DNA of 64,000 nt from VFMC01 sp963791635 (GTDB lineage Bacteria > Actinomycetota > Acidimicrobiia > Acidimicrobiales > Ilumatobacteraceae): NCBI GenBank assembly GCA_963791635.1, contig CAWBTC010000016.1:1-64000 (forward strand), read 5' to 3'. The translations under genes and the position numbers were made by a program. Below, in pieces: positions 16,404-25,867 of the stretch. The first letter of the stretch is position 1, and each line of letters opens with the position of its first letter. Under the pieces are notes generated by a model. The model was not told the origin of the DNA. It worked only from the letters and a program-made list of their open reading frames with translations, and did not search any database.

Positions 16404-17378
16404 ATGACTACTGTCGCCCGGATGCTCGCGGTAGCCGGTGACGCAAGCCGTGACGTCGCGTCGAATGCGACCGGTTCAGCGCTCGTGGCGACGGTCATCC
16501 TCCTGGCCGCCAGCGCGGCTGGCGTCTGGTGGCTGGGCCGCGGTCGAACTGTTCACCGGCCACTCGCCTGGTTCTCAGCGCTCGGATCGGTCGCCGTTGC
16601 CGTCTCGTTCACCTTGGCTCGGGACGGTGCACCTGAGACGTTCCGGCCCGGCGACGTGTTGGCATGGGCGGGGTCGGGCTGGGATCGACTGGGTCACGGC
16701 GATCTGCTCGGCAGCAGCCAGTTCCTGCTGAACGTCGCCTTGCTCGTCCCGGCCGGTGTCGCATGGGTCTGGCTGACCCGGCGACCGGGACGAACGCTGC
16801 TCGGACTCGCCGGGCTCTCGATGCTCATCGAGAGCGTGCAGGCGGTCACCGCGCTCGGCGCCGCTGACATCACCGACGTCGTCGCCAACACCGTCGGTGC
16901 TGCTGTCGGCGTGGCAGCGGGCGCGTTCGTCTCGACGGGGATCGATCGCTCGGGCGGGTCGGATCCCTCACCCGCCGTGGGGCGGAAACGTGCCGTCGTC
17001 GCCGTGGGTACCGCCGTCGCTGTATCCGCCGCTGTCATCGTGTTGATGGGAGGCGCCGATCGGCACCAGCGGGGCATCCGCCACGAGCTGGAGCACGCGT
17101 TTTCCGATACGAGCTACGCCGAGCTCGATGCCGTGTTGCGGGGCGATCCGGACGCTCCCGATCGGCTCGGCCCCGGCGCACGATTCGACGACAGCGAGCA
17201 GATCTTCGGAGCGATCTCGGTACGCGCCGACGGTTTCCGCTACACCGAGAACCAGATCGAGCTGCGATGGCCGGCGCTGTTCTTCGGGCTCCGGCGATGC
17301 GTGTACGTGACCTGGACACCGACTGCCGTCAACCTCAACGATCGTTCTGGATCGGCGTGCACCGACTTCATCGGCTGA
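16404..17378 (+). CDS. VanZ-like membrane protein
   Basis: A 324-residue protein with about five hydrophobic segments: near residues 25-45, 55-70, 105-130, 135-175 and 195-215. The segment LNVALLVPAGVAWVWL followed by SMLIESVQ and ADITDVVANTVGAAVG matches the VanZ-like family, whose prototype contributes to teicoplanin resistance by an unknown mechanism. The C-terminal ~110 residues are soluble, contain two cysteines, and are not part of the usual VanZ domain. Divergent from the methyltransferase. Physiological role unknown. Confidence 0.72.
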   Translation: MTTVARMLAVAGDASRDVASNATGSALVATVILLAASAAGVWWLGRGRTVHRPLAWFSALGSVAVAVSFTLARDGAPETFRPGDVLAWAGSGWDRLGHGDLLGSSQFLLNVALLVPAGVAWVWLTRRPGRTLLGLAGLSMLIESVQAVTALGAADITDVVANTVGAAVGVAAGAFVSTGIDRSGGSDPSPAVGRKRAVVAVGTAVAVSAAVIVLMGGADRHQRGIRHELEHAFSDTSYAELDAVLRGDPDAPDRLGPGARFDDSEQIFGAISVRADGFRYTENQIELRWPALFFGLRRCVYVTWTPTAVNLNDRSGSACTDFIG

Positions 17379-17419
17379 TCCACGAGAAGGAGACTGACAA
17401 CGTCCCGCGTTCGGGGGCA

Positions 17420-17479
17420 GTGCAGATGCGATGATCTGAGCGCCGGCCGCTCTTGCAGGAAGCGCACATACCGGGCATC
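17420..17479 (+). repeat. Upstream-region repeat, copy 2
   Basis: Second copy of the element at 12323. It lies 119 bases before the start of the intact lipoprotein gene at 17598. Confidence 0.5.
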
Positions 17480-17597
17480 ACGTGAGCATTAGGTGCGGGT
17501 GGTCAGGCTGGAATCAGGGTCGAATGACCCTTGACAATGCTGGGTGGATGAGCTTTCGGTGAGAAAACAGTTCACGAGTGCGAATGAGGGGGTCCTC

Positions 17598-18713
17598 ATG
17601 CGTCGGCTTTCCATCATCTTGGTTGGGATCTGTGGACTGTTCGTCGGATGCAGCCCGGATGGCCGATCGACCAGCGAGTCGGTGGGGGTGGGATCAACGG
17701 AAGCGGCAACCGCTACCGAAGCTTCTCCCGCGGTCGTGGACACGACGGCGACAACCGTCACCAGCACCACGATCGTCAACAGCACGACGACGGTCACGAC
17801 CGCTGCGCCCGAACCTTCTGTGCCGATCGACACGCCGATCGCTTCGGCGGCGGTGGCGTTCACTCTCCCCGAGGGCTTCGAGTATCCCGAAGGGATCGCG
17901 GTCGACCCCGCCAGCGGGCGGGCATATGTGACCTCCACCCCAACCGGTGCGGTGGCCGTCGCCGAACCCGGAGCGGACGTTGCGTCGGTGTGGCTGCCCG
18001 CGGGCACAGACGGTCGGACTCTGACGCTCGGCATCGAGTTCGACACCGACAGCCTCTGGCTGGTCTCTCCACCCGCGATCTGGGAGTACGGAGTCGACGG
18101 TGGTCTGCGTGGTCACCACGTAGCAGCCGAGAGCGGATTCCTCAACGATCTCGCGATCACCGACCAGGGCATCTACGTGACGGACTCCTCCAAACCAGTG
18201 CTGTGGTTCCTGCCCAACGGCTCGAGCGCAGACGCACCCCTTGTGCCAATCGACTTCTTCATGACCGAGGATGCGATGGGCGAGCCGTTCCAGTTGAACG
18301 GAATCGAAGCTCTCGACGACGGCACCCTGTTGGCGGTCCACTTCTCGAACGGCCAGCTCTTCCACATCGACGCCCGCTCGTACCCCAGCGGTGGGATTAC
18401 CATCGGGTCGGTTGATCTCGGCGGGTACCTGCTCACGGTGGGGGACGGTATGAGAGCCAGAGGCAATGTGCTCTGGGTGACACGCGGCGCTGCGGGTGAC
18501 ACCATCGACCGGGTCGCCCTGTGCCCGTCGCACGACTGTGGCATCGTCGTCGCCGGATTGCCGGATCCGGCGCTGTCATTCCCCACCGACGTCGAACTAC
18601 GCGGTGACCAACTCCTCGTCGTGAACTCGCAATTCGACAACGGTGGCGGGCTGGGCAACGGAGTACCGACGAAACCGTTCTTCGTGTCAGCCATCTCGAT
18701 CATGGCTCTCTGA
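17598..18713 (+). CDS. Lipoprotein with beta-propeller-like (SMP-30/NHL-type) domain
   Basis: A 371-residue predicted lipoprotein. The signal peptide MRRLSIILVGICGLFVGC ends in a lipobox, followed by a ~70-residue Thr/Ser-rich linker. The remainder shows repeated strands such as YPEGIAVDPASGRAYVTS, LNDLAITDQGIYVTDS and LNGIEALDDGTLLAVHF, as in SMP-30/gluconolactonase or NHL propellers. ATG 17598 follows GAGGGGG; the upstream in-frame ATG 17544 lacks one and would disrupt the signal peptide. It is exported and membrane-anchored; binding partner or substrate unknown. Confidence 0.75.
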   Translation: MRRLSIILVGICGLFVGCSPDGRSTSESVGVGSTEAATATEASPAVVDTTATTVTSTTIVNSTTTVTTAAPEPSVPIDTPIASAAVAFTLPEGFEYPEGIAVDPASGRAYVTSTPTGAVAVAEPGADVASVWLPAGTDGRTLTLGIEFDTDSLWLVSPPAIWEYGVDGGLRGHHVAAESGFLNDLAITDQGIYVTDSSKPVLWFLPNGSSADAPLVPIDFFMTEDAMGEPFQLNGIEALDDGTLLAVHFSNGQLFHIDARSYPSGGITIGSVDLGGYLLTVGDGMRARGNVLWVTRGAAGDTIDRVALCPSHDCGIVVAGLPDPALSFPTDVELRGDQLLVVNSQFDNGGGLGNGVPTKPFFVSAISIMAL

Positions 18714-19244
18714 CGGCTGCCCGACGCCTCACCGATCCTCCCGAGCTGCACGATCGGCGCACACGTCGACAAGTTCAGTCCGTCGACAGCGGTCGGACTC
18801 GTCCCACGCAGATCTGTGGCTCGCTCGGCGCTATCTGACCCACCCCCCTCGGGGAGCGCATAACGACGGCCCCGAGGCGGCGCCGGCACGCGCTGGCCCG
18901 TGGCAAAGGTTCCGGTGTGCCGCGCTCACGAACATCGGTCACGGATCACGCTCAGCGGTCGATCGGCCGTCAGCGGGCAATGGCGGATGGCCACCCTTGG
19001 GCAGCGCCCGATGGCCGCCGACACCAATGCTGGTTCGCGCTGGTCCGAGCTGGTTCGCGTTCGCGCGACATCTCATCGGATGTGATCGCCGCTCGCGTCT
19101 CGGGTGACCCCGGGGGACGGGCGGCACCTGGCGAGTCACCCGTCAATCACACTCGATCACCCTGTCGTGTTCGGCCCCTCCGGGGACGGTCTGGCCAGAA
19201 GCCACACGGATCGTGGCTCGGATCACGCTCACGGAGGAATCGAG
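18714..19244. other. 530-base intergenic region holding one repeat copy
   Basis: No gene is supported. It contains the paired-block repeat at 18823-18869 and, just before the next gene, a good ribosome binding site (GGAGG at 19233-19237). It forms the right edge of the accessory tract. Confidence 0.5.
18823..18869 (+). repeat. Paired-block repeat GCTCGGCGCTA ... GAGCGCATAACGACGG, copy 2
   Basis: Both blocks are identical to 14929-14974; only the spacer differs in sequence and by one base in length. This pattern of conserved blocks with a free loop fits a structured DNA or RNA element more than a coding remnant. Confidence 0.6.
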
Positions 19245-19970
19245 ATGTCCACCCGGACCATCGAGTCGACGCACCATCGGCTCACGTCATCGCACAAGAA
19301 CGCGCAGCGCTCCCTGCACACCGTCCAGGTAGAGGTCGCGAACCCGTGGGCCGGCCGCCAGTCGCCGTGCACCCCAGCCGAGGAGCTCGCCTTCGTCGAA
19401 ACGCTCGAAGTGCTCAGCGGTGACCACGACGTCGACGAGTTCGAACGCCGGGACGTCACCGTGCTCATCACCGCGCTTCGTTGTGGTCTCACCCCAGATG
19501 TGCTGCTCGCACAGGCACCCGGAGCGCGTCCCTCCCGCCTTCTCGCCGCCCACCGCGAACTCGAGGGTCGACGGCTCATCGCCGAGCACGCCTGGCGCAC
19601 GATCAGCGTCGACCCCACACCGGTCACGTTCGAGACGTTCGCTTCGTGCGCCGCCGAGCTGCTGCCTGCTGTCATCAGCCAGGTGGCGCTGTACGCGCAC
19701 GACCAGGCACGCCTCGGCGCCGCCATCGAGGACGTCGCCGATCAGGTGACCCGCACAACGCGCAGGGTGCGGATGCTCGAGCAGCGCCTGGGCGAGACCG
19801 CGACCGATCCCGACAAGGCACGCGAGCTCGGTACGTTGCTGTACGACTTGCACGGTCAGGGCGCGTGGAGTCTGCCGACGTTCCTGCCGTCACGCGTGGG
19901 TTCGCTCGTGCCTTTGCGCATCGGTGCGCTCCTCGGTGACGACATCACGGCGCAACGGCGCGCCAGCTGA
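19245..19970 (+). CDS. Unrecognised protein, 241 residues
   Basis: I do not recognise this family. ATG 19245 has GGAGG 8 bases upstream. The protein appears soluble and mostly helical; residues about 125-185 form a long amphipathic stretch (IEDVADQVTRTTRRVRMLEQRLGE) that may be coiled coil, and residues 55-100 (TVLITALRCGLTPDVLLAQAPG) may form a helix-turn-helix-like unit. Third-base GC bias and codon use are normal for the window, so it is likely a real gene. Next to two other unrecognised genes and whiB in the same direction. Confidence 0.6.
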   Translation: MSTRTIESTHHRLTSSHKNAQRSLHTVQVEVANPWAGRQSPCTPAEELAFVETLEVLSGDHDVDEFERRDVTVLITALRCGLTPDVLLAQAPGARPSRLLAAHRELEGRRLIAEHAWRTISVDPTPVTFETFASCAAELLPAVISQVALYAHDQARLGAAIEDVADQVTRTTRRVRMLEQRLGETATDPDKARELGTLLYDLHGQGAWSLPTFLPSRVGSLVPLRIGALLGDDITAQRRAS

Positions 19971-20156
19971 ACGAACGCGCCGACCACCACCGACCCCATC
20001 CCCAGGGGGACACGATTCGCCCGTCGCCCGCTGTCAGCAGACGGCGGGCGGCGGCGCGTCCTGCGGACAACTCGCGGTCAGCCAGAACCACCGGCGCAGG
20101 AAGGCCGAGGCGGGCCTGACGTACGATCGATCCATGGCCTCCGCGCGACCAGCACG

Positions 20157-21077
20157 ATGAGTCCGCCCGGCCCCTCGGCGCGGACGCCGGCGGACGCGTG
20201 GGTGCGTCTGCCGCCCACCGATCTCCTCGCAGCAGTCCAGCTGCAGCCCGCGCCGGACATTCCGCTCGCGTCGATTCGCGAGCTGTTGCGACCGCTCCAC
20301 GACGCGAACGGCCAGCTCGTCGATTGGCTGCTCGTCGCTTCCGGATTCGAACACCACGACGCCGTCAGCGAGTACTGGCGCTGGCGAAACACGTGGCGAC
20401 GTCACTGGCCCATCGGCCCGATCAGCAACGTCGCCAGCCTCATCGATGTGATCGCCGACATCGAGCACGATCGCGACCGAGGGCTCGACCAACTGCTCGC
20501 GGCAGTGCTGGCCGCGGCGGGACGACCGGTCACCGTCTCACCCGACGAAGCGCCGGCCCTCATCACCGGACTCGTCACGGTCCGCCTCGCGCTCTCGGTC
20601 GACGACCGGACGGGGCACGGCATCGTCGACGACATGCCCGCACTGTCGCGCGGCGCCGGCTTGGCACGCACCTGGGTGACGCCCGCCGGATCTCACGACT
20701 CCGATCCCTCCGAACACGACGTGATGCTCGGCGGCACACCCACGTCAGCCGTCGTGCTGCGCCCCGATGCCGGCGCGTCGGGGCTCGTCGTGCTGCACGG
20801 CGGCCCACCACACGAGGCGTTCACCGGCGTGACAGCAGTCGACCTGCGCGGCGAGCACGCGATCGTGCTCAACGACCGCGGGACCTCGCTCCGCCTCGAT
20901 CTCTACGAGGCGCGGCCGCTGTCATGGCTGGTCCCTCGCTCGTTGCGCTGGCACGTGCGCGCCGTGCCAATCGTAACCGTGTGGGCACTGCTGTTCGAGG
21001 GCCTCGGAGCAGCGCTCGCAACAGCAGCGTCGTCGGGGGAGCCGCTGGTGATCTCGGGTGACGTCGAGGTTGCCTGA
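20157..21077 (+). CDS. Unrecognised protein, 306 residues
   Basis: No family recognised. The first ~170 residues are helical with several charged stretches (EYWRWRNTWRRHWP; ADIEHDRDRGLDQLL). The last third is strand-rich (VVLRPDAGASGLVVLHGG; HAIVLNDRGTSLRLDLYEARP) and ends with a possible hydrophobic helix (VPIVTVWALLFEGLGAALA). ATG at 20157 follows no strong ribosome binding site. Follows the 241-residue gene by 186 bases and precedes the 170-residue gene by 70 bases, all rightward, so a shared role is possible. Confidence 0.55.
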   Translation: MSPPGPSARTPADAWVRLPPTDLLAAVQLQPAPDIPLASIRELLRPLHDANGQLVDWLLVASGFEHHDAVSEYWRWRNTWRRHWPIGPISNVASLIDVIADIEHDRDRGLDQLLAAVLAAAGRPVTVSPDEAPALITGLVTVRLALSVDDRTGHGIVDDMPALSRGAGLARTWVTPAGSHDSDPSEHDVMLGGTPTSAVVLRPDAGASGLVVLHGGPPHEAFTGVTAVDLRGEHAIVLNDRGTSLRLDLYEARPLSWLVPRSLRWHVRAVPIVTVWALLFEGLGAALATAASSGEPLVISGDVEVA

Positions 21078-21147
21078 CCTGGGACGGACGACAACCCGAC
21101 GAGGTGCTTGCCACGACGGGGGGCACTCGGGACAGTCTCTTTGCGTG

Positions 21148-21660
21148 ATGAGCGACACGACCGAGAACGTCCGCGATGCCCTCAGCAGCATGTACGGCGC
21201 TGTCGCCGCGCTGATCCGCGAGGACCGGATCGGGATGGAGTTGCTGCTCGACGATCTGCGTGGGAGCTTCGAGGACCTCACCGAGCTGTTGGCGACGCTG
21301 GCCTTCGCCACGCTCGATCGCCTCGACGCTGCGCTCACCAGCGGCGCCGCGCTGTCACCTCGAGAGACGCGTGGCCTGGCCCAGCACCTCCTCACCGAGG
21401 CGCATCGCTACGCCCTCGTCGATGCGATCCCTGTGCAAGCTGCGGCTCGGCGCCTCGACGCAGTTCGTTGCCACGATCACGAGTTCGTCGCTGCCGAGGT
21501 GATGCACGCCCGAACCGTGGCCTCCGACGCCGAACTGCTCTTCGGCGCCGTGGCCCTGCTGGCCGCGACGGTGAACGTGTGGGCCGACCGGTCCGGTCGC
21601 GCGATGCACAAGGCGATTGCCGATCTCTGCCTCGCAGCATCGGTCGAGCCCGCCGCCTGA
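21148..21660 (+). CDS. Unrecognised small helical protein, 170 residues
   Basis: A soluble, nearly all-helical protein with no motif I can name. It is rich in Ala, Leu and Asp/Glu; residues 15-60 (AALIREDRIGMELLLDDLRGSFEDLTELL) and 140-165 look amphipathic. One His/Cys cluster (AVRCHDHEF, about residues 110-118) is notable. ATG 21148 is chosen. Third in a rightward run of unrecognised genes before whiB. Confidence 0.55.
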   Translation: MSDTTENVRDALSSMYGAVAALIREDRIGMELLLDDLRGSFEDLTELLATLAFATLDRLDAALTSGAALSPRETRGLAQHLLTEAHRYALVDAIPVQAAARRLDAVRCHDHEFVAAEVMHARTVASDAELLFGAVALLAATVNVWADRSGRAMHKAIADLCLAASVEPAA

Positions 21661-21819
21661 CCGCTCTCCGGTTCACCGGTTCACCGGTTCCGCGTGTTCT
21701 CGAAGATTTCGGTTGCGCACCGGAGCGCGCGCCGGACGGTCAGGTCCAGCGGTCGATGCAACCGACCGCCACGTCGAGCGAGGATCGCCCGACGCGCTCA
21801 CACGAGGAGACCCAACCAC

Positions 21820-22122
21820 ATGGCTGCTGCCCGCCCGCTGGACGAACTGATCGAGCACACACCCGAGCTGCCCTGGCTCGACGATGCAGCATGCGGTGAT
21901 CTCGACATCGCTCGTCTCGACCTTTTCTTCGTCGAGGCAGGACGCACGATCGCGTCGTCGACGGTCGCCTTGTGCCGGAAGTGCCCCGTGCGTCGCGCCT
22001 GTCTCGACCACGCCTACCAGCACGAGATCGTGAGCGGCTACTTCGGTGGCGTCTCGCCCGGTCGCCGTCGCGTGCTCAGCCACGCGGAGGCCATCGCCGA
22101 GATCGAACGCGACGGTCGCTGA
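21820..22122 (+). CDS. WhiB-family transcriptional regulator
   Basis: A 100-residue WhiB-like iron-sulfur regulator. Four cysteines are present in the family spacing: one in DDAACGD (residue 25) and three in LCRKCPVRRACL (about 52, 55, 61), which ligate a [4Fe-4S] cluster. The glycine-rich turn reads YFGGVSPGRRR and is followed by basic residues for DNA contact. Start ATG 21820 has GAGGAG 8 bases upstream. WhiB proteins occur only in Actinobacteria and their phages, which supports the taxonomic reading. They bind region 4 of the primary sigma factor; targets here unknown. Confidence 0.93.
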   Translation: MAAARPLDELIEHTPELPWLDDAACGDLDIARLDLFFVEAGRTIASSTVALCRKCPVRRACLDHAYQHEIVSGYFGGVSPGRRRVLSHAEAIAEIERDGR

Positions 22123-22330
22123 CCCGGCGTCACCGTGTGATCGACCGGATCGGCAGACACCGCGAGGTCGCTCCACGACGCAGTGATCGACGCAGTGATC
22201 GATGGACGAATCGCTGGAACCAACGCTGAGTGCCTTTACAGCTGCCTTCCCATGGCGTATACCGACCACATCGATGTTGGCTGAGCCTCACTGAAGAGCA
22301 GCACCAGTTGCACCGGTACTGAGGAGTCCC

Positions 22331-24779
22331 GTGTCAAGCGCCGAGGGACCAACAATGCTTTCCTCGAGAGCTGATCGGGGGCGGAGGATGCGCAGACGAA
22401 TGGGCGCCGTGATAGTGGTCGGTGTCGCGGTCGCGTCGGTGATGAATCTTGGACTGCATGTCGAGGCTCGATCGGCACGAGCGGCCGATGTGTCCGCGGT
22501 GGGCGGCTCGGGGCTGATCGCCACCGGTGACGACCACACGCTGGTGGTGCGTACGGATGGGAGCGTCTGGGCGTTCGGCTACAACGGCTTTGGGCAGTTG
22601 GGTCATGCGGAGGGCTCGACGCCGGTGGCGAGGCGGGTGGCGGGGCTGTCGGGGATCGTCGCCGTGGCGGCGGGGTCTGGCCATAGCTTGGCGTTGCGTT
22701 CGGATGGCACGGTCTGGGCCTTCGGCTACAACCGCTATGGCGAGTTGGGCAGCGCGACGAACAATGGGACCAACAACGCCAACCCGGTGCCGGCGATGGT
22801 TGCCGGCCTGTCGGGGATCGTCGCCATCGCAGCGGGCTACGACCACAGCCTGGCACTGGACTCGGATGGCGTCGTTTGGGCCTTCGGCAACAATCGGTAC
22901 GATCAGTTGGGCACGTTGTCGAACTTCGGAGCGAGCGCGGCCAACCCGGTACCGGCGGTGGTGTTCATCTTCGGCACGGCGCGGGTGAAGGCAATCGCCG
23001 CCGGCAACGGCTTCAGCCTGGTGGTGCGGACCGATGGCACAGTCGTGTCGTTCGGCAACAACTACTACGGTCAACTGGGTCGGGCGACGAACAACCTGAC
23101 CGCCAACCCGAATCATCCGATGCCGGTGGTGGGGTTGTCGGACGTGACGGCCGTCGCGGCCGGCTACGACTACAGCTTGGTGCTCGGGTCAGACGGCACG
23201 GTCCTGTCGTTTGGCCACAACAGCTCCGGTGAGCTGGGGCGGCCCGAGAACAACACCGCGAATCCGGTACCAACGGACGTGGGGTTGTCACAGGTGACCG
23301 CGATCGCTGCGTACTACCAGAGCCTGGTGCTTCGCTCAGACGGCACCGTCGTGTCGTTCGGCTGGAACCGGCACGGTCAGTTGGGTCGGGCAGCGAACGA
23401 CAATGCGAATCCGGTGCCCAGTCTCGTGGCGGGGCTGTCGGGCGTGACCGGGCTCGCCGCCGCAAGTCACCACAGCGTGGTGGTGCGTTCGGACGGCACC
23501 GTTCTCGCGTTCGGTCTCAACAGTTCCGGTCAGCTGGGCGTGGCGACGAATTTCGGGACTGCAACGCCCAATCCGGCGCCCGTGTTCGCAGCGTTCTTGG
23601 GCGTGGCGGCATCGCGCTTCGTCGCGGTGACACCGACACGGGTGTTCGACACCCGGGCCGGCTCCGCGGTGGGCTACACAGGACCCAAACCGGGCGTGGA
23701 TTCCACGGTACTGGTGACGCTCGTCGACAGGGCCGGCATCCCCGTCGACGCGAGCGCGGTGACCGGGAACCTGACCGTGACAGAGACCTCCGGCGCGGGG
23801 TTCGTCCAGGTGTTCCCGACCGGCGCAGGAACGCCCGGCGCGTCATCGAACGTGAACGTTGAGCGGGCCGGTCAGACCATCGCCAACGCCATCACCGTCC
23901 CCATCGGCGCTCGACGGCACTTTGAGTCTGTACTCCCAATCGGGAGCTCATCTGGTGCTCGACATCACCGGCTACTTCGTGCCCACCGTGCAGCCGAACG
24001 CGGCCGGGAGACTCGTCGCCGTGACACCAACGCGGATCTTCGACACCCGCCCCGGCACTGCCCTGAACTACACCGGGACGAAACCAACCTCCGGCTCGAC
24101 CACGCGCGTGCAGGTTATTGGCGTCGGACCGGTGCCGGCGACGAATGTGGCCGCGGTCGTCTTGAACGTGACCGCCACCGAGGCCAGCGCACCAGGCTTC
24201 GTGCAAGTCGCACCGGCCGGCGCACTGGTAGCAGGAACGTCATCCAACTTGAATCTGGAACGCATCGGACAGACCATCCCGAACCAAGTGATCGTCCCGA
24301 TCGGCGTCGGTGGCGGAATCGAGATCTTCACCCAATCCGGCACCCATCTCATCGTGGACGCCGCCGCGTACATCACCAGCCCGTCGGCGCCGACATCACT
24401 GAGCGGACTGTTCGTCCCGGTCACTCCCGGTCGCGTGCTCGACACCCGGCCAGGGACAACGACCGGCTACACCGGCCCGACTCCTGGTCCTGGGGTCACC
24501 GTCCGCGTCGATACAAACAACAAGGCCAGCATACCACCCGCAGGTGTCGGCGCCCTGGCGACCAACGTCACCATCACCGAAGCGGCTGCAGCCGGGTTCG
24601 TGCAAGCCGCCGCGACCGGAACGCTGCAGGCAGGGACGTCATCGGTGTTGAACGCCGACCGCGCCGGCCAGACCATCGCCAACAGCGCCATCATCCCGCT
24701 CAGCGACGGCCGCTTCGATCTGTACACCCAATCCGGCGGCCACCTCCTCACCGACGTCTTCGGCTGGTACGTCGCCTGA
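22331..24779 (+). CDS. Secreted RCC1-repeat protein with FDTR-type C-terminal repeats (frameshifted)
   Basis: Large exported protein. After a signal peptide (basic start, then VIVVGVAVASVMNLGL) come seven RCC1-type repeats, each with HSLAL/VVR-x-DGTVW-FG and a closing YGQLG-like motif (about 22500-23600). A C-terminal region follows with at least three ~125-residue repeats beginning VTPTRVFDTR or similar and containing TSSNLN and GQTI(A/P)N. The coding frame breaks near 23911, inside the first of these repeats: VPIGA continues in the +1 frame as DGTLSLYSQSG and stays open to 24779. One extra base at GCGCTCGAC would explain it. GTG 22331 has GAGGAG upstream. Likely a cell-surface protein; function unknown. 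Confidence 0.75.
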
Positions 24780-24787
24780 ACGGTCTT

Positions 24788-24810
24788 CTCCTCGGTCGCG
24801 CGCCGAGGAG
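24788..24810. terminator. Hairpin between convergent RCC1 and response regulator genes
   Basis: CTCCTCGG and CCGAGGAG form a perfect 8-base stem with a 7-base loop, nine bases after the RCC1 gene's stop. Suitable as a terminator for the rightward gene and possibly the leftward one. Confidence 0.55.
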
Positions 24811-24893
24811 CCTGGGCACTTTCCTCGAGACAAGACCCAACGTCAAACCGAGCGAGTCGTGTGCTGCGGCTGAACGAGGAGGAGTTCGGAGGG

Positions 24894-25544
24894 TCAGGAG
24901 AACAGGCCCATGCGCAATGCACGAGCCACGGCTTGGGTTCGATCGCGGGCGTTGAGCTTGTCGAGGGTGCGGGCGAGGTGCGTCTTGACCGTGTCGGTCG
25001 AGATTCCGAGTTCGACACCGACCTCCGCGTTGGTCATCCCTTCGGCCACGCGAGCCAGCACGGTCAGCTCGCGTGCACTCAACGCCTTCATCGTGCGCGC
25101 CGACTCCGATGCCTGGCGCCGCTGCAGCAGAGCCGTGATCGCCTTCGGATGCAGATGCCGTTCACCGCGCGCCACGGCACGCACTGCAATGCCGAGTGCG
25201 TCCACTGAACACGTCTTCGGTACCACGCCGAGACAGCCGTGTTCGAGAGCTGTCTCCACGATCACCGGCGTCAGTTCGCCGGTGAGCACCACCACACCGG
25301 CCGTCGGATGCGCAGCGAGCAGCTCGGTGATGTGTGCGAACGCAGCACCCTTTGGGCCCATCGACGGCTCGATGACCACGACATCCGGGTTGAGCTCGTC
25401 GTAGGTGCGCAGGAGCCGCCGAGGATCGTCGATCGTGCCGCACACGTCGAGGTCGAGCGCACCGAGGTAGAGCACGGCACCGCGCACGGCAACCACCTGG
25501 TCATCGGCCACCAGCACGCGGAGGCGACCGTCTTGGTCTGGCAC
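24894..25544 (-). CDS. NarL-type response regulator with Asp-to-Glu phosphorylation site
   Basis: A 216-residue regulator: receiver (residues 8-125) and LuxR-type helix-turn-helix (LSARELTVLARVAEG; NAEVGVELGISTDTVKTHL). The acidic pair (VLVADDQ), the threonine (VVVLTGE) and the lysine (VVPKT) are conserved, but the phospho-acceptor position reads DVVVIEPSMG, i.e. Glu instead of Asp. A glutamate here often mimics the phosphorylated state, so the protein may be constitutively active. It is divergent from cheB and convergent with the RCC1 gene. No histidine kinase is adjacent. Confidence 0.82.
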   Translation of the reverse strand: MPDQDGRLRVLVADDQVVAVRGAVLYLGALDLDVCGTIDDPRRLLRTYDELNPDVVVIEPSMGPKGAAFAHITELLAAHPTAGVVVLTGELTPVIVETALEHGCLGVVPKTCSVDALGIAVRAVARGERHLHPKAITALLQRRQASESARTMKALSARELTVLARVAEGMTNAEVGVELGISTDTVKTHLARTLDKLNARDRTQAVARALRMGLFS

Positions 25545-25813
25545 GGCCGAACTCTATTGCGCATCGGCAAACCCGGCGGGCATGCAAGACGGGCACGCGA
25601 GGCGGGCGTGGACGACGGGGATCGGCTGCCGCAGTCGCCCGGTGGGAAACGAAGCGTTCGTTCACGAGAGCCCCCGAACATCGTGGCGCGGAGACCACGC
25701 CGACGGACAGTCGAAGTCTGAACGTGGCTCGCCCGTCAGCTGCCACCCGAACCCAACGAGAACGTGATCGTCCGCTTCGACGGCGCTCGACCCAGATCAC
25801 GCCAGGAGCTGAT

Positions 25814-25867
25814 GTGCGGACTCTCATCGTCGATGACTCGCATCCGATGGAGCTCGGTCCGTCGTGA
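25814..25867 (+). CDS. 17-codon receiver-start ORF upstream of cheB
   Basis: GTG at 25814, with AGGAG 5-7 bases upstream, opens a short frame encoding MRTLIVDDSHPMELGPS. The first half is the standard beginning of a receiver domain with the acidic pair DD. Its stop overlaps the cheB start (GTGA, 25864-25867), so translating ribosomes would pass directly into cheB. Either a leader peptide for coupling or the last piece of a former receiver gene; too short to be functional as a domain. Confidence 0.5.
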   Translation: MRTLIVDDSHPMELGPS

